From: Loktanella sp. 3ANDIMAR09
GTDB taxonomy: Bacteria > Pseudomonadota > Alphaproteobacteria > Rhodobacterales > Rhodobacteraceae
Direction of reading: 5' to 3'
Assembly: GCF_001420005.1 (NCBI RefSeq)
Contig: NZ_LJAK01000007.1
Location: 62,001-126,000 of the forward strand
DNA: 64,000 bases
The notes under the pieces were generated by a model that had not been told where the DNA came from, made no database searches, and saw only the letters and a program-made list of their open reading frames with translations. A program made the position numbers and the translations under genes. Numbering within the stretch: the first letter of the stretch is position 1; every line of letters starts with the position of its first letter. Below, one piece after another: positions 17,277 to 26,261 of this stretch.

Positions 17277-17855
17277 ATGCCCGACCGCAATCAACACGCA
17301 CTGGATTTTCTGCTGACGCGGCGCTCGCGCCCCAGCAAGACATTGACGACACCGGTCCCCACACGCGACCAGTTGACCGAAATCCTGACTGCCGCGGCCC
17401 GCAGCCCCGATCACGGCAAGCTGGAACCCTGGCGGTTCATCGTGTTGGAGCGCGCCGCCCTGCAACGGCTGGCCGATGCCGTTCCCGCCGCCGCCGCACA
17501 GGCCGGCATCCCAGAGGACAAGATGATGAAACAGCGCGACCAGTTCGCCCATGCGAACCTGGCCGTCGTCGTCGTCGAAAGCCCCAAACACTCGGACAAG
17601 GTGCCGACCATCGAACAGACCTACGCTGTGGGCGGTGTCTGCCTTGCGCTGGTGAACGCAGGCCTTGCGGCTGGCTGGGGGACCAACTGGCTGTCGGGCT
17701 GGGCCAGCCATGACGCCGAATTCGTGCAGACCCACCTTGGGCTGAACCATGATGAACGGGTTGCAGGCATCATCCACCTGGGCACCGAAACCTCGGCACC
17801 GCCGGACCGCCCGCGCCCCGATCTGGATCAGATCACGACCTGGGTCGCTACATGA
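17277..17855 (+). CDS. Nitroreductase-family protein (YdjA-like)
   Basis: A 192-residue FMN-dependent nitroreductase-family protein of the short YdjA type. The N-terminal LLTRRSRPSKTL and AARSPDHGKLEPWRF fit the FMN phosphate-binding Arg/Ser region. AVGGVCLALVNAGLAAGWGTNWL contributes to the dimer interface, and the final part carries GIIHLG. The natural substrate of YdjA-type enzymes is not settled. It overlaps the next gene by four bases (ATGA), so the two are translationally coupled. Confidence 0.88.
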   Translation: MPDRNQHALDFLLTRRSRPSKTLTTPVPTRDQLTEILTAAARSPDHGKLEPWRFIVLERAALQRLADAVPAAAAQAGIPEDKMMKQRDQFAHANLAVVVVESPKHSDKVPTIEQTYAVGGVCLALVNAGLAAGWGTNWLSGWASHDAEFVQTHLGLNHDERVAGIIHLGTETSAPPDRPRPDLDQITTWVAT

Positions 17856-18565
17856 TCCTGACGGCGTTTTTCAAGGCGCTGTCGCAATTGCCCGACCCCC
17901 GGTTCCAGCGCGTGCTGTGGCTGGGTGTCGGTCTGACGTTGGCACTGCTGGTCGGCGCCTATCTGCTGATCCTGGGTGTGATCGGCTGGTTTGTGTCTGA
18001 CCCCGTGTCCCTGCCCTGGATCGGCGAAGTGACCTGGATCGACAACCTGCTGGGTTGGGGATCATTGTTCGGAATCCTGATCGCATCGGTTTTCCTGATG
18101 ATCCCGATTGCATCCGCAATCACATCGCTGTTTCTGGATACCGTCGCAGAGGCGGTCGAGGATGCCCACTATTTAGACCTGCCCCATGTTGCCCCCACGT
18201 CGATCATCGACGGGCTGCGCGACAGCATCGGGTTTCTGGGGGTGCTGGTGGGTGCGAACCTTGTGGCGCTGATCGGATATGTGCTGCTGCCGTTTGCCGC
18301 GCCGTTCATATTCTACGGGCTGAACGGCTACCTGCTGGGCCGCGAGTATTTTCAGGTCGCAGCCATGCGCAGGCTGGGCCGCACCGGTGCGCAGGCCCTG
18401 CGCAAACAGCATATGGGCACGATCTGGGCCGCGGGAATCCTGATGGCGCTACCGCTGTCCATCCCGCTGGTGAACCTGTTCGTCCCGATCATCGGGGCTG
18501 CCACGTTCACACATTTGTATCACAGGATCACTCGGACCGCAGGCTTGGCGGGCCCATCCGGTTGA
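17852..18565 (+). CDS. EI24-domain integral membrane protein (CysZ-like)
   Basis: A 237-residue protein with about five hydrophobic segments (near 22-50, 65-95, 130-165 and 185-215), of the EI24/CysZ-like family. Sulphate permease activity is known for CysZ, but this branch is uncharacterised. GLNGYLLGREYFQVAAMRR is the conserved loop. It is coupled to the nitroreductase gene upstream. Its last 38 bases overlap the 3' end of the convergent DUF1467 gene. Confidence 0.8.
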   Translation: MILTAFFKALSQLPDPRFQRVLWLGVGLTLALLVGAYLLILGVIGWFVSDPVSLPWIGEVTWIDNLLGWGSLFGILIASVFLMIPIASAITSLFLDTVAEAVEDAHYLDLPHVAPTSIIDGLRDSIGFLGVLVGANLVALIGYVLLPFAAPFIFYGLNGYLLGREYFQVAAMRRLGRTGAQALRKQHMGTIWAAGILMALPLSIPLVNLFVPIIGAATFTHLYHRITRTAGLAGPSG

Positions 18566-18815
18566 ACCAGTCGAAATCGCGCACTTCAATTGCACCCGAC
18601 AGGATGATCCCCGCGACGACGATGTAAATACCGATCGCCCAAAAGGTCGTCGTCCTTGCCTTTTTCTTGAAACTGAATTCGGCCGGAGCCGAGGCATGGG
18701 TGCCCGGCTCGATCTCGTTGGTGTCGCCTTGCGTCACGTTGCGCAGGGGCAGCACGATGAACAGCGTCATCCACCAGATCACGGCGAACAGCACGATGGC
18801 GGAAATGATGCTCAT
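18528..18815 (-). CDS. DUF1467 membrane protein
   Basis: A 95-residue protein with two membrane helices (about 3-24 and 59-77) joined by a loop with GTHASAPAEFSFKKKA. The FAVIWWMTLFIVLPL start is characteristic of DUF1467. Function unknown. It follows the methylmalonyl-CoA epimerase gene by three bases, so the two are cotranscribed; I recall this pairing from related Rhodobacteraceae. Its 3' end overlaps the EI24 gene by 38 bases, antisense. Confidence 0.85.
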   Translation of the reverse strand: MSIISAIVLFAVIWWMTLFIVLPLRNVTQGDTNEIEPGTHASAPAEFSFKKKARTTTFWAIGIYIVVAGIILSGAIEVRDFDWFNRMGPPSLRSE

Positions 18816-18818
18816 GGT

Positions 18819-19223
18819 TCAGACCTCTTCAAGTTCGATGAGACAGCCCTGGAAATCCTTGGGGTGCAGGAACAGGACGGGTTTGTTGTGGGCACCGATC
18901 TTGGGTTCACCGTTGCCAAGGACGCGCGCGCCCGTCGCCACCAGCTTGTCACGGGCGGCGATGATGTCGTCGACCTCGTAGCAGATGTGGTGGATGCCGC
19001 CGGCCGGGTTCTTGTCCAGAAAGTTCTGGATCGGGGATTCCGCGCCCAGCGGGTGCAGGAATTCGATTTTCGTATTCGGCAGTTCGACAAAGATCACGGT
19101 CACACCGTGATCGGGTTGATCAATTGCAGGACCGACCGCAGCCCCCAGCGCGCCGCGATATTGTTCGGCGGCAGCGTCAAGGTCCGGCACGGCGATGGCC
19201 ACGTGGTTCAAGCGTCCGATCAT
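18819..19223 (-). CDS. mce: Methylmalonyl-CoA epimerase
   Basis: A 134-residue vicinal-oxygen-chelate enzyme interconverting (R)- and (S)-methylmalonyl-CoA in propionyl-CoA metabolism. Metal ligands are visible as His7 (RLNHVAIAV), the His in GIHHICYEV and the C-terminal Glu (LIELEEV). TKIEFLHPLG and GAHNKPVLFLHPKDF are typical. ATG 19223 is preceded by AAGGGGAATG; 18 codons further upstream in frame are ignored. It works in the same pathway as meaB at 1851. Confidence 0.95.
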   Translation of the reverse strand: MIGRLNHVAIAVPDLDAAAEQYRGALGAAVGPAIDQPDHGVTVIFVELPNTKIEFLHPLGAESPIQNFLDKNPAGGIHHICYEVDDIIAARDKLVATGARVLGNGEPKIGAHNKPVLFLHPKDFQGCLIELEEV

Positions 19224-19369
19224 CACATTCCCCTTGCATTTCGCCAGTGTTATGCAGGCCGGGCAGCCCGTTGCCAAGAGCAGGGCGGATTTTCCGCTGC
19301 GACATTAAGCTCTCCTTCACCTTGGGATGATTGTCTGGCCGCAGACGTTCAGATCATAGGAGTGGGGAC

Positions 19370-20086
19370 ATGGACAACGTCGATGAATTCATGGTGCGGC
19401 GACCGCCGACCGCATTGCGGCCGCTGTTGGGCATGACACTGCTGGTCGTCGAGGACAGTCGCTTTGCCTGCGAGGCGGTGCGCATGCTGTGCATGCGGTC
19501 GGGCGCACGCGTGCGCCGGGCCGACAGTCTGACCAGCGCGATGAAACATCTGTCGATCTACCGACCGACGGCGATTATCGTCGATGTCGGTCTGCCTGAC
19601 GGGTCCGGTCTGACACTGATCCGGCAATTGGCGCAGGCAACGCCGCGGATCGATGTGATCCTTGGCACATCCGGTGATCCGGACACGGGCGGTGACGTCA
19701 TCGCGGCAGGGGGTGACGGTTTTCTGCCCAAACCGATCGCCAGCCTGTCGGATTTTCAACAGGCAATCCTGTCGCATCTGCCCGCCAACCGCCAACCACA
19801 GGGACCCCGGATTCTGTCGGCGGAACAGGTCGCACCCGACCGGATCGCCTATCGCGAAGACCTGGAATACGCGGCCAAGGTGCTGAAACAGGATCAGGGC
19901 GGTGACACGCTCGATTACGTTGCGGGGTTTCTCGTCGGGATCGCGGATAGCGCAGGCGATACGGACCTGGCCTGCATGGCCAATCGTCTGATCCATGACC
20001 GGCGGCAGGGGGACCCATCAGACGGGCCGCTGAACAGCCTCATGGATATGGTGACAGCCCGCCTGAAAACGGCGTCAGGGTTCTAG
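19370..20086 (+). CDS. Response regulator with unknown C-terminal region
   Basis: A 238-residue protein. An N-terminal receiver domain (about 20-145) has LLVVEDSR, phosphoacceptor Asp in IIVDVGLPDGSG, Thr/Ser in LGTSGDP and Lys in GFLPKPIA. The C-terminal 90 residues (RIAYREDLEYAAKVL... to RLKTASGF) are helical and I do not recognise them as DNA-binding or enzymatic. No histidine kinase is nearby, so it is an orphan. ATG 19370 follows AGGAGTGGGG. Its TAG is shared with the convergent GNAT gene through one CTAG. Confidence 0.85.
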   Translation: MDNVDEFMVRRPPTALRPLLGMTLLVVEDSRFACEAVRMLCMRSGARVRRADSLTSAMKHLSIYRPTAIIVDVGLPDGSGLTLIRQLAQATPRIDVILGTSGDPDTGGDVIAAGGDGFLPKPIASLSDFQQAILSHLPANRQPQGPRILSAEQVAPDRIAYREDLEYAAKVLKQDQGGDTLDYVAGFLVGIADSAGDTDLACMANRLIHDRRQGDPSDGPLNSLMDMVTARLKTASGF

Positions 20087-20838
20087 GGGCCGGTCGCTGA
20101 CACCAGCGCAGGATCGGATGCGACGCGACAGGGTGTCGTCAACGCCCCCAGACTGCTTCGTTGCTGGCCAGCCCCGTCAAAATTTGCCGGTGCCAACCAA
20201 CCCAGATAGGCGGGGCGCAGACCTGTCCAATCCCCATCCGTCATCGCGAACCAGGCGGTGTCCCGATTGCGTCCCTTGACGATCAGATGTTGACGGAATG
20301 TCCCCTCATAGCTGAACCCCAGCCGCTGTGCCGCCCGGCGCGAGGGCATGTTCAGCGCGTTGCATTTCCAGACCATGCGTCGATAACCAACAGCAAAGGC
20401 CCAGTCGCACAAAAGAAAGAACGCTTCGGTGGAGATGGGCGTGCGTTGCACATCCGGCGACAGGTTGACGTTGCCGATTTCGATCGCGCCTGCGGCTGTA
20501 TCGACGTTCATCAGGCAAGCATAACCCAGCGGATCGGTGGCCCCTGCCCTGCAAATCGCAAGGGCCAGCCCGTCCAAGGCACAAGCAGCCGCCATGATCG
20601 CACCAAAATCATCGACCGTCGCAGGCGATGCATCGAACAAATAGTCGAACAGCCAGGGATGCGGTCCGATGCGGTCGAACAACGGGGCGGTATCGCGCGC
20701 GGGATCCAGCGGGCGCAGATGCGCATGATGCCCCGTCAGGGTCAGGTCAGCGGGCGGATCAGCAGGCGGCCGCCATTGCACGACGATCGGCCCGACAGGA
20801 CGCTCAACCACCGGATCAGACAGCCAGCCGTGGCGCAT
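20083..20838 (-). CDS. GNAT-family N-acetyltransferase (RimJ/RimL type)
   Basis: A 251-residue acetyltransferase. A beta-rich N-terminus with LTLTGHHAHLRPLDPARD is followed by EIGNVNLSPDVQRTPISTEAFF and the acetyl-CoA region NMPSRRAAQRLGFSYEGTFRQHLIVKGRNRDT, typical of GNAT enzymes acting on protein N-termini or amino acids. The target is unknown. Start 20838 lies inside the DUF1501 gene (23-base overlap), so it is probably the last gene of a DUF1800-DUF1501-GNAT operon. Confidence 0.85.
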   Translation of the reverse strand: MRHGWLSDPVVERPVGPIVVQWRPPADPPADLTLTGHHAHLRPLDPARDTAPLFDRIGPHPWLFDYLFDASPATVDDFGAIMAAACALDGLALAICRAGATDPLGYACLMNVDTAAGAIEIGNVNLSPDVQRTPISTEAFFLLCDWAFAVGYRRMVWKCNALNMPSRRAAQRLGFSYEGTFRQHLIVKGRNRDTAWFAMTDGDWTGLRPAYLGWLAPANFDGAGQQRSSLGALTTPCRVASDPALVSATGP

Positions 20839-22024
20839 CGGCCATGTCCAACCCCGGAAAGATCGTGTCTTCGATATCGCTGCGCGACAGGCCGAACAGG
20901 TCCTGCATGACACGACCGGCGGCGGCCCGCACATCCGATGTCGGCATCAGGTCGCGCCGATCGAACAGATCGGCCTCGGCCAATCCAGGCCAGCGTCCCA
21001 GGACCTGCCCGCCACGCAGCGCCCCGCCCGCAAACAGCATCGCACCGCCCGTGCCATGATCGGTGCCCAATGTTCCGTTTTCGTGCGCCGTGCGTCCGAA
21101 TTCGGTCATGCACAGCACCGCAGTCTGTTCCCAGACCGGGCCCAGCCCGTCCCGCAGTGTCAGGATCGTTTCGGTCAGATTTTCCAACGCGCTGTTCAAC
21201 TGGATGTCCTGACGGCTGTGCGTATCCCAGCCGTGCAACGAAAAACTGGCGATCCGCGTCTCGGCGCGCAGGCGCTGCGCGGCAAAAGCGGCGACCCCTG
21301 CATGTCCCCGCGTGGGGGCCGGTGCCATCATCATGCCCATCTCGCCGTCTGCGCCCGCCTCCTCTGCGTCGGCGGTTGCCTCGGTAAACAGGGTATCGGC
21401 AATGTCGACGGCCCGCAGTGCCGCGTCGCGAAAGATAGGATCGTCATGCAGGATCAGGTCCAGCAGACGTCGCGATTGCGGTGACAGGTCCAGTTCCGAC
21501 CGAGGCGACCATTGCAGATAGGGGTTGGTCCCGGACAGGATCTTCATCTGTTCGTGACCCACCGAATAGGCGGTTTCGGCCGTCATGCCGGGGACAATGC
21601 CCAACATCCGGTTCAGCCAGCCGCTGCGCGTTTCACCGGCGGGAAATGTCCCTGCCTCCAGCACGTCCTGCGCGTCAAAATGACTGCGCGGTCCGCGATA
21701 TGGTGACGACGTGGCGTGCAGCGCCCCGAACTGCCCCGCATCCCACAAGGCACGCAAGCCCGACAAACCGGGGTGAAGGGCCCAGGCATCGTTCAACCCC
21801 AGACCGGCGGTTTCCATCAACCGCGGGCGCAGGCGCGCAAGGTCAGTGTCACCGATGGGACGTATGACATCAAGGCCATCCAGCCCGCCCCGCAGCACGA
21901 TCACCACCAGACGCGCATCCCATGGCCCCTGTGCAAGCGCCACGGGCGTCACCAGTGGACTGGCCGCAAGAGAACAGCCAAGGGCGAGACTGCGCGTCAG
22001 AAATGCACGGCGATCCATCTTCAA
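20816..22024 (-). CDS. DUF1501 protein with Tat signal
   Basis: A 402-residue protein of DUF1501, whose fold is related to the alkaline phosphatase/sulfatase superfamily. The N-terminus MDRRAFLTRSLALG is a twin-arginine (Tat) signal followed by a hydrophobic stretch, so it folds in the cytoplasm before export. Conserved pieces are VVIVLRGGLDGLDVI, DNHGT-like TDHGTGGAM, and GWDTHSRQ. The enzymatic role is not established. Its start overlaps the stop of the DUF1800 gene (ATGA); the pairing of these families is widespread. Confidence 0.9.
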   Translation of the reverse strand: MKMDRRAFLTRSLALGCSLAASPLVTPVALAQGPWDARLVVIVLRGGLDGLDVIRPIGDTDLARLRPRLMETAGLGLNDAWALHPGLSGLRALWDAGQFGALHATSSPYRGPRSHFDAQDVLEAGTFPAGETRSGWLNRMLGIVPGMTAETAYSVGHEQMKILSGTNPYLQWSPRSELDLSPQSRRLLDLILHDDPIFRDAALRAVDIADTLFTEATADAEEAGADGEMGMMMAPAPTRGHAGVAAFAAQRLRAETRIASFSLHGWDTHSRQDIQLNSALENLTETILTLRDGLGPVWEQTAVLCMTEFGRTAHENGTLGTDHGTGGAMLFAGGALRGGQVLGRWPGLAEADLFDRRDLMPTSDVRAAAGRVMQDLFGLSRSDIEDTIFPGLDMADAPRLAV

Positions 22025-23403
22025 ATCCTTTGAAATGCGGGTGACGTCAGCACGAGGCCGATGCCTTCGGACCGGGTTTCGGCGCTGCTGGCCGCGAAAG
22101 TGACCTCGGCCGGGGCATCCGGACCCAAGGCGGTCTGCACGAAATCACGTGGATCAGGCAGCGGGTCCAACATGACACGTGGGGCCCCCATGGCCCAGTT
22201 GATGCGCCCCGCCAGACCCTGCGGCGTGATCCAGCTTTCCGCGTCCTCTGGCCAACCGTCCGGGCCAGACGGTGCCTGATAGGGCTGGCCCATGACCTGC
22301 AAGGGCCGCAGCATCCAATCCCGGTAATCCGCCGGTCGCATGTTCAGGATGCCATCACCGTCGACCCCCAAGGCACGCAGACTGGCCATCACGAACAGAT
22401 CGGGGCGGCGCACCTTGGACCGGCGCGGTGTCCAGGCCGCCGGATGTGACAGCATCGCCTCTGTCACCGCCAAAAGATCCCCGCCCGTTTCGCGAAAAAC
22501 GCCTGCCAGGGTCGCGACAAGGGCCGGTTCGGGCAGGTCCGACACGAAATGGACCACCAGCTTGGACGCGATGTGCTCCGCCACCTCGGGCCGGGTTGCC
22601 AGATCGATCAGTGCCGATTTCACGGTCTGCAAATCCGCCTCGGCACTGTAGCGGCGGCCCATCACCACCTCGGCCCCCGGTTCGGCACGATCGGTGCGAT
22701 AGGCAAAACCCTGACGGAAATCATAGGTCACGCCGGTCAAAAGTTCGGCCAGTTCGGTGACATCCCGCTGGGTGAACGGTCCATCGGCGCCGAACAGGTG
22801 CAGTTCCAGCAACTCACGTGCGAGGTTTTCGTTCAGGCCGAACCCGCGTCTTTGCCCGACCGTGCTGTTTGGCCCGGTGGACACCCATTGATCGAGGTAG
22901 TGCAGCATCACCGGATGCAGCGTGGCCGCCAACACCATATCCGGGAACCGGCCCACCACATGGGGTCGGATTGCATCGGTGACGTAGGGTGTGATCATCG
23001 ACCGAAAGGCAAAGGTTTTTGCCCGGACGGCAAAATGGTCCGCCCAGAACAATGTCAGGCGTTCGCGCAGCCCGTCATCGGTGGTCACGGCGCGCGCAAT
23101 TGTCCGCAGGTGATCATTGCGACGGGTCACGTTCATGGCCTGTCGAAATGCACCTTCCTTCTGGCGCAGTTCCTCTTCTTCGGGCGTTCCGCGTGCCGCA
23201 CGCCGCGCGGCGGCCGCAAAACGAAACTCTGCCATCGAGGGATCGGTCTCGTTCATGCCTGCGATCGGATAGCGGTCGGCGGCATGATCCGGCCCCGACA
23301 GCGATGCGATCATGGCCTGCACCGATGCAGGACCGGGCGCGGACGGCCCCAACCCCACGCCAAAGCGAAAGGCAGCAAGTGTCGGATCGAATGGAATGGT
23401 CAT
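22021..23403 (-). CDS. DUF1800 protein
   Basis: A 460-residue protein of DUF1800: FRFGVGLGP at the start, then RLTLFWADHFAVR, LHPVMLHYLDQWVSTGPNS, GLNENLARELLELHLFG and VVHFVSDLPEPALVATL. I see no signal peptide, whereas its partner DUF1501 protein has a Tat signal. That would fit export of a complex by the Tat system (hitch-hiking), which is my inference. It is the first gene of the operon and is divergent from the L,D-transpeptidase gene, with about 200 bases between. Confidence 0.9.
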   Translation of the reverse strand: MTIPFDPTLAAFRFGVGLGPSAPGPASVQAMIASLSGPDHAADRYPIAGMNETDPSMAEFRFAAAARRAARGTPEEEELRQKEGAFRQAMNVTRRNDHLRTIARAVTTDDGLRERLTLFWADHFAVRAKTFAFRSMITPYVTDAIRPHVVGRFPDMVLAATLHPVMLHYLDQWVSTGPNSTVGQRRGFGLNENLARELLELHLFGADGPFTQRDVTELAELLTGVTYDFRQGFAYRTDRAEPGAEVVMGRRYSAEADLQTVKSALIDLATRPEVAEHIASKLVVHFVSDLPEPALVATLAGVFRETGGDLLAVTEAMLSHPAAWTPRRSKVRRPDLFVMASLRALGVDGDGILNMRPADYRDWMLRPLQVMGQPYQAPSGPDGWPEDAESWITPQGLAGRINWAMGAPRVMLDPLPDPRDFVQTALGPDAPAEVTFAASSAETRSEGIGLVLTSPAFQRI

Positions 23404-23602
23404 CGCGGCAAATCCTTTGGGATCGGATTATCATTTTTCGCACTGTGATGCACCTCAAACTCGCGCGGGTCCGGCACGACAAAAGACCGATTTTGATGGA
23501 TGCCGAAATATTCGCACATGCGCTTGTGACTGGCGGAACCTTGCGCGACCGTGCGAAATTCACCAGATAGTGATACAAAGACGCGACCAAAGGACCGTTG
23601 TG

Positions 23603-24205
23603 ATGATTGACCGCCGCCGCTTTCTGACATCTGCCGCCATCGGGGCCGGTGGGCTGACCTTGCCGACCCTGTTGCAGGCCCAAGAAGACACGCAAGCCAT
23701 CGCAGAGCCGGCATTCGACATGTCGCCCAAGGTTGTGCAGCTGGACAACCCACTGCCCCCCGGTGAAATCCATGTGGTTCCAGATGTCTATTCGCTGTAC
23801 TGGACCCTGCCTGACGCCGAAGCGATCCGCTATTACGTGGGTGTCGGCCGAGATGAGCTGTACGAGGCGGGCGAATTCACCGTAGGTGCAAAAAAGGAAT
23901 GGCCCAGCTGGACCCCGACGCCCGACATGATCGAGCGTGATCCCGAATCCTATGCGAAATACGCCGACGGCATGCCCGGTGGCCCGGACAACCCGCTGGG
24001 CGCTCGGGCGCTGTATCTGTTCCAGCAGGGGATCGGTGACACGTTCCTGCGGATTCACGGCACGAACAAGCCAAGCACGATTCGCACCGATGTGTCGAAT
24101 GGCTGCGCCCGCCTGACCAATGAACAGGTCATTGACCTTTATCCGCGCGTCCCGACTGGATCGCGCGTTTTTCTCTACGAAAAGAACCTCCTGCCCCGCG
24201 CCTGA
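23603..24205 (+). CDS. L,D-transpeptidase (YkuD domain), Tat-type signal
   Basis: A 200-residue periplasmic enzyme. The N-terminus MIDRRRFLTSAAIGAGG is a Tat-type signal with a cleavage region near LLQAQ. The catalytic motif is His152 (IHGTNKP), then S-N-G-Cys168-A-R, the YkuD signature for peptidoglycan 3-3 crosslinking or lipoprotein attachment. Length is normal for the short family. ATG 23603 fits the Tat motif; the frame is open upstream but without similarity. A strong bidirectional terminator follows. Confidence 0.92.
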   Translation: MIDRRRFLTSAAIGAGGLTLPTLLQAQEDTQAIAEPAFDMSPKVVQLDNPLPPGEIHVVPDVYSLYWTLPDAEAIRYYVGVGRDELYEAGEFTVGAKKEWPSWTPTPDMIERDPESYAKYADGMPGGPDNPLGARALYLFQQGIGDTFLRIHGTNKPSTIRTDVSNGCARLTNEQVIDLYPRVPTGSRVFLYEKNLLPRA

Positions 24206-24221
24206 TGCGCCAGTGGCAATG

Positions 24222-24254
24222 AAAAAGGCGCGTCCCTTGCGGGGCGCGCCTTTT
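24222..24254. terminator. Bidirectional intrinsic terminator
   Basis: AAAAGGCGCG (24223-24232) pairs with CGCGCCTTTT (24245-24254) around a 12-base loop. The A- and T-runs on either side let it end both the transpeptidase gene and the convergent aspS. Confidence 0.85.
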
Positions 24255-24273
24255 GCGTTGTCAGGTCGCGCGA

Positions 24274-26052
24274 TTATTTGTCGGCGGGGATTGTCCGCAA
24301 GTGCAGCTCGCGCAGCTGTTCGTTCTGCGGCAGGCTGGGCGCGTTCATCATCAGATCCTCTGCGCGCTGGTTCATCGGGAACATGATGACCTCGCGGATG
24401 TTCGCCTCGTCGGCCAGCAGCATGACGATCCGGTCGATGCCGGCTGCACAACCACCGTGGGGCGGCGCGCCATATTGGAACGCGTTGACCATGCCGCCAA
24501 AGCGTTTCTCGACCTCGTCCTTGCCATAGCCTGCGATCTCGAACGCCTTGAACATGATTTCCGGGCGGTGGTTCCGGATCGCGCCGGACACCAGCTCATA
24601 GCCGTTGCAGGCCAGGTCATACTGGTAACCCAGCACCTGCAACGGGTCGCCCATCAGCGCCTCCATCCCACCTTGCGGCATGGAAAACGGGTTATGCTCG
24701 AAATCGATGCGGCCGGTTTCCTCGTCCTTTTCGTAGATCGGGAAATCGACGATCCAGGCAAAGGCAAAGCGGTCGGTGTCGATCAGTTTCAGTTCCTGAC
24801 CGATCTCGGTGCGCGCACGGCCTGCGACCCCCTCGAATGCGGCAGGTTTTCCACCAAGGAAAAACGCCGCATCACCCACACCCAGACCCAGCTGCTGGCG
24901 GATCGCCTCGGTGCGTTCCGGTCCGATGTTCTTGGCCAGCGGACCGGCGGCCTCCATCCCCTCGCCCTGATCGCGCCAGAAGATATAGCCCATGCCGGGC
25001 AGACCTTCTTTTTGGGCAAAGGCGTTCATGCGGTCGCAGAATTTGCGGCTGCCGCCACCGGGGGCCGGAATGGCGCGGATTTCGGTGCCGTCCTGTTCCA
25101 GCAGCTTGGCAAAGATCGCAAAGCCCGAACCGCGGAAGTGGTCGCTGACGACCTGCATCTTGATCGGGTTGCGCAGGTCGGGCTTGTCGGTGCCGTACCA
25201 CAGGGCCGCGTCGCGGTAGCTGATCTGTTCCCACGTCTGGTCGACTTTGCGGCCGCCGCCGAATTCTTCGAAAATGCCCCCGATGACAGGCTGAATCGTG
25301 TCGAACACGTCCTGCTGTTCGACAAAGCTCATTTCCAGATCGAGCTGGTAGAAATCGGTGGGCGACCGGTCGGCGCGCGGGTCCTCGTCGCGGAAACAGG
25401 GCGCGATCTGGAAATACTTGTCGTAGCCGGACACCATGATCAGCTGTTTGAACTGCTGCGGGGCCTGTGGCAGCGCATAGAACTTGCCCGGGTGCAGGCG
25501 CGAGGGCACAAGGAAATCGCGCGCGCCCTCGGGGCTGGACGCGGTGATGATCGGCGTCTGGAATTCGCGGAACCCCAGATCCCACATGCGCTGGCGCATG
25601 GACCGCACGACATCGGTGCGCAGTTTCATGTTGTGCTGCATCGCTTCGCGGCGCAGGTCGAGGTAGCGATACTTCAGCCGGGTTTCCTCGGGGTATTCCT
25701 GATCGCCAAAGACCTGCAACGGCAGTTCCCTGGCCGCACCCAGCACCTCGATGTCGCGGACAAACACTTCGATCTCGCCGGTAGGCAGCTTGGGGTTGAC
25801 CAGCTCGGGGTCGCGGGCCTTTACCTCGCCGTCGATGCGGATGCAGTATTCGGCGCGGACCTTTTCCACGTCGGCAAAGGCCGCGGAATCGGGGTCGCAC
25901 AGCACCTGCGTCACGCCGTAGGTATCGCGCAGGTCGATGAACAGGATGCCGCCGTGGTCACGGACCCGGTGGACCCAGCCGGACAGCCGGACCTTGTCAC
26001 CGACATTCGCGGCCGTCAGATCGGCGCAGGTATGAGAGCGATAGGCATGCAT
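24274..26052 (-). CDS. aspS: Aspartate-tRNA ligase, probably non-discriminating
   Basis: A 592-residue bacterial-type class II synthetase. An OB-fold anticodon-binding domain (about 1-110) precedes the catalytic core with motif 2 ([20 protein letters not shown]), the bacterial GAD insertion, and motif 3 ([10 protein letters not shown]). In the anticodon domain the sequence is [15 protein letters not shown] His at this position is known from non-discriminating AspRS such as that of Pseudomonas aeruginosa, where E. coli has Leu30. It may therefore also charge tRNA-Asn for the GatCAB route. Length is normal. Confidence 0.97.
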   Translation of the reverse strand: MHAYRSHTCADLTAANVGDKVRLSGWVHRVRDHGGILFIDLRDTYGVTQVLCDPDSAAFADVEKVRAEYCIRIDGEVKARDPELVNPKLPTGEIEVFVRDIEVLGAARELPLQVFGDQEYPEETRLKYRYLDLRREAMQHNMKLRTDVVRSMRQRMWDLGFREFQTPIITASSPEGARDFLVPSRLHPGKFYALPQAPQQFKQLIMVSGYDKYFQIAPCFRDEDPRADRSPTDFYQLDLEMSFVEQQDVFDTIQPVIGGIFEEFGGGRKVDQTWEQISYRDAALWYGTDKPDLRNPIKMQVVSDHFRGSGFAIFAKLLEQDGTEIRAIPAPGGGSRKFCDRMNAFAQKEGLPGMGYIFWRDQGEGMEAAGPLAKNIGPERTEAIRQQLGLGVGDAAFFLGGKPAAFEGVAGRARTEIGQELKLIDTDRFAFAWIVDFPIYEKDEETGRIDFEHNPFSMPQGGMEALMGDPLQVLGYQYDLACNGYELVSGAIRNHRPEIMFKAFEIAGYGKDEVEKRFGGMVNAFQYGAPPHGGCAAGIDRIVMLLADEANIREVIMFPMNQRAEDLMMNAPSLPQNEQLRELHLRTIPADK

Positions 26053-26163
26053 GGCAGGGTCCTTGGGTCAAAAAACGGTTGTCCCGATACACCCCTTTGA
26101 CCCCGATAAGTCAAGCATGGCACCCGTGCGCCGTGTCTGGGCGATCACGCCAGCCCGGAGGTG

Positions 26164-26185
26164 CCGATTTTTCGCGAAAAATCGG
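26164..26185. repeat. TCGCGA-centred perfect palindrome upstream of carB
   Basis: CCGATTTTTCG/CGAAAAATCGG, a perfect 22-base palindrome. Its inner 18 bases are identical to the element at 4135-4152. It lies in the 209-base divergent gap between aspS and carB, 76 bases before the carB ATG, a position suited to an operator or hairpin. Confidence 0.75.
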
Positions 26186-26261
26186 TTCCCGGTCATCGGG
26201 CCTTGCACCTTGCCCGCGCCCTTCTATAACGCGGACAATTTGCTGCAATTTGGGGGCCGCC

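Noticed and set aside
24253-26100. A 615-residue open frame antisense to aspS
   Set aside because: It mirrors aspS, whose motifs are complete. It shows no motif of its own.
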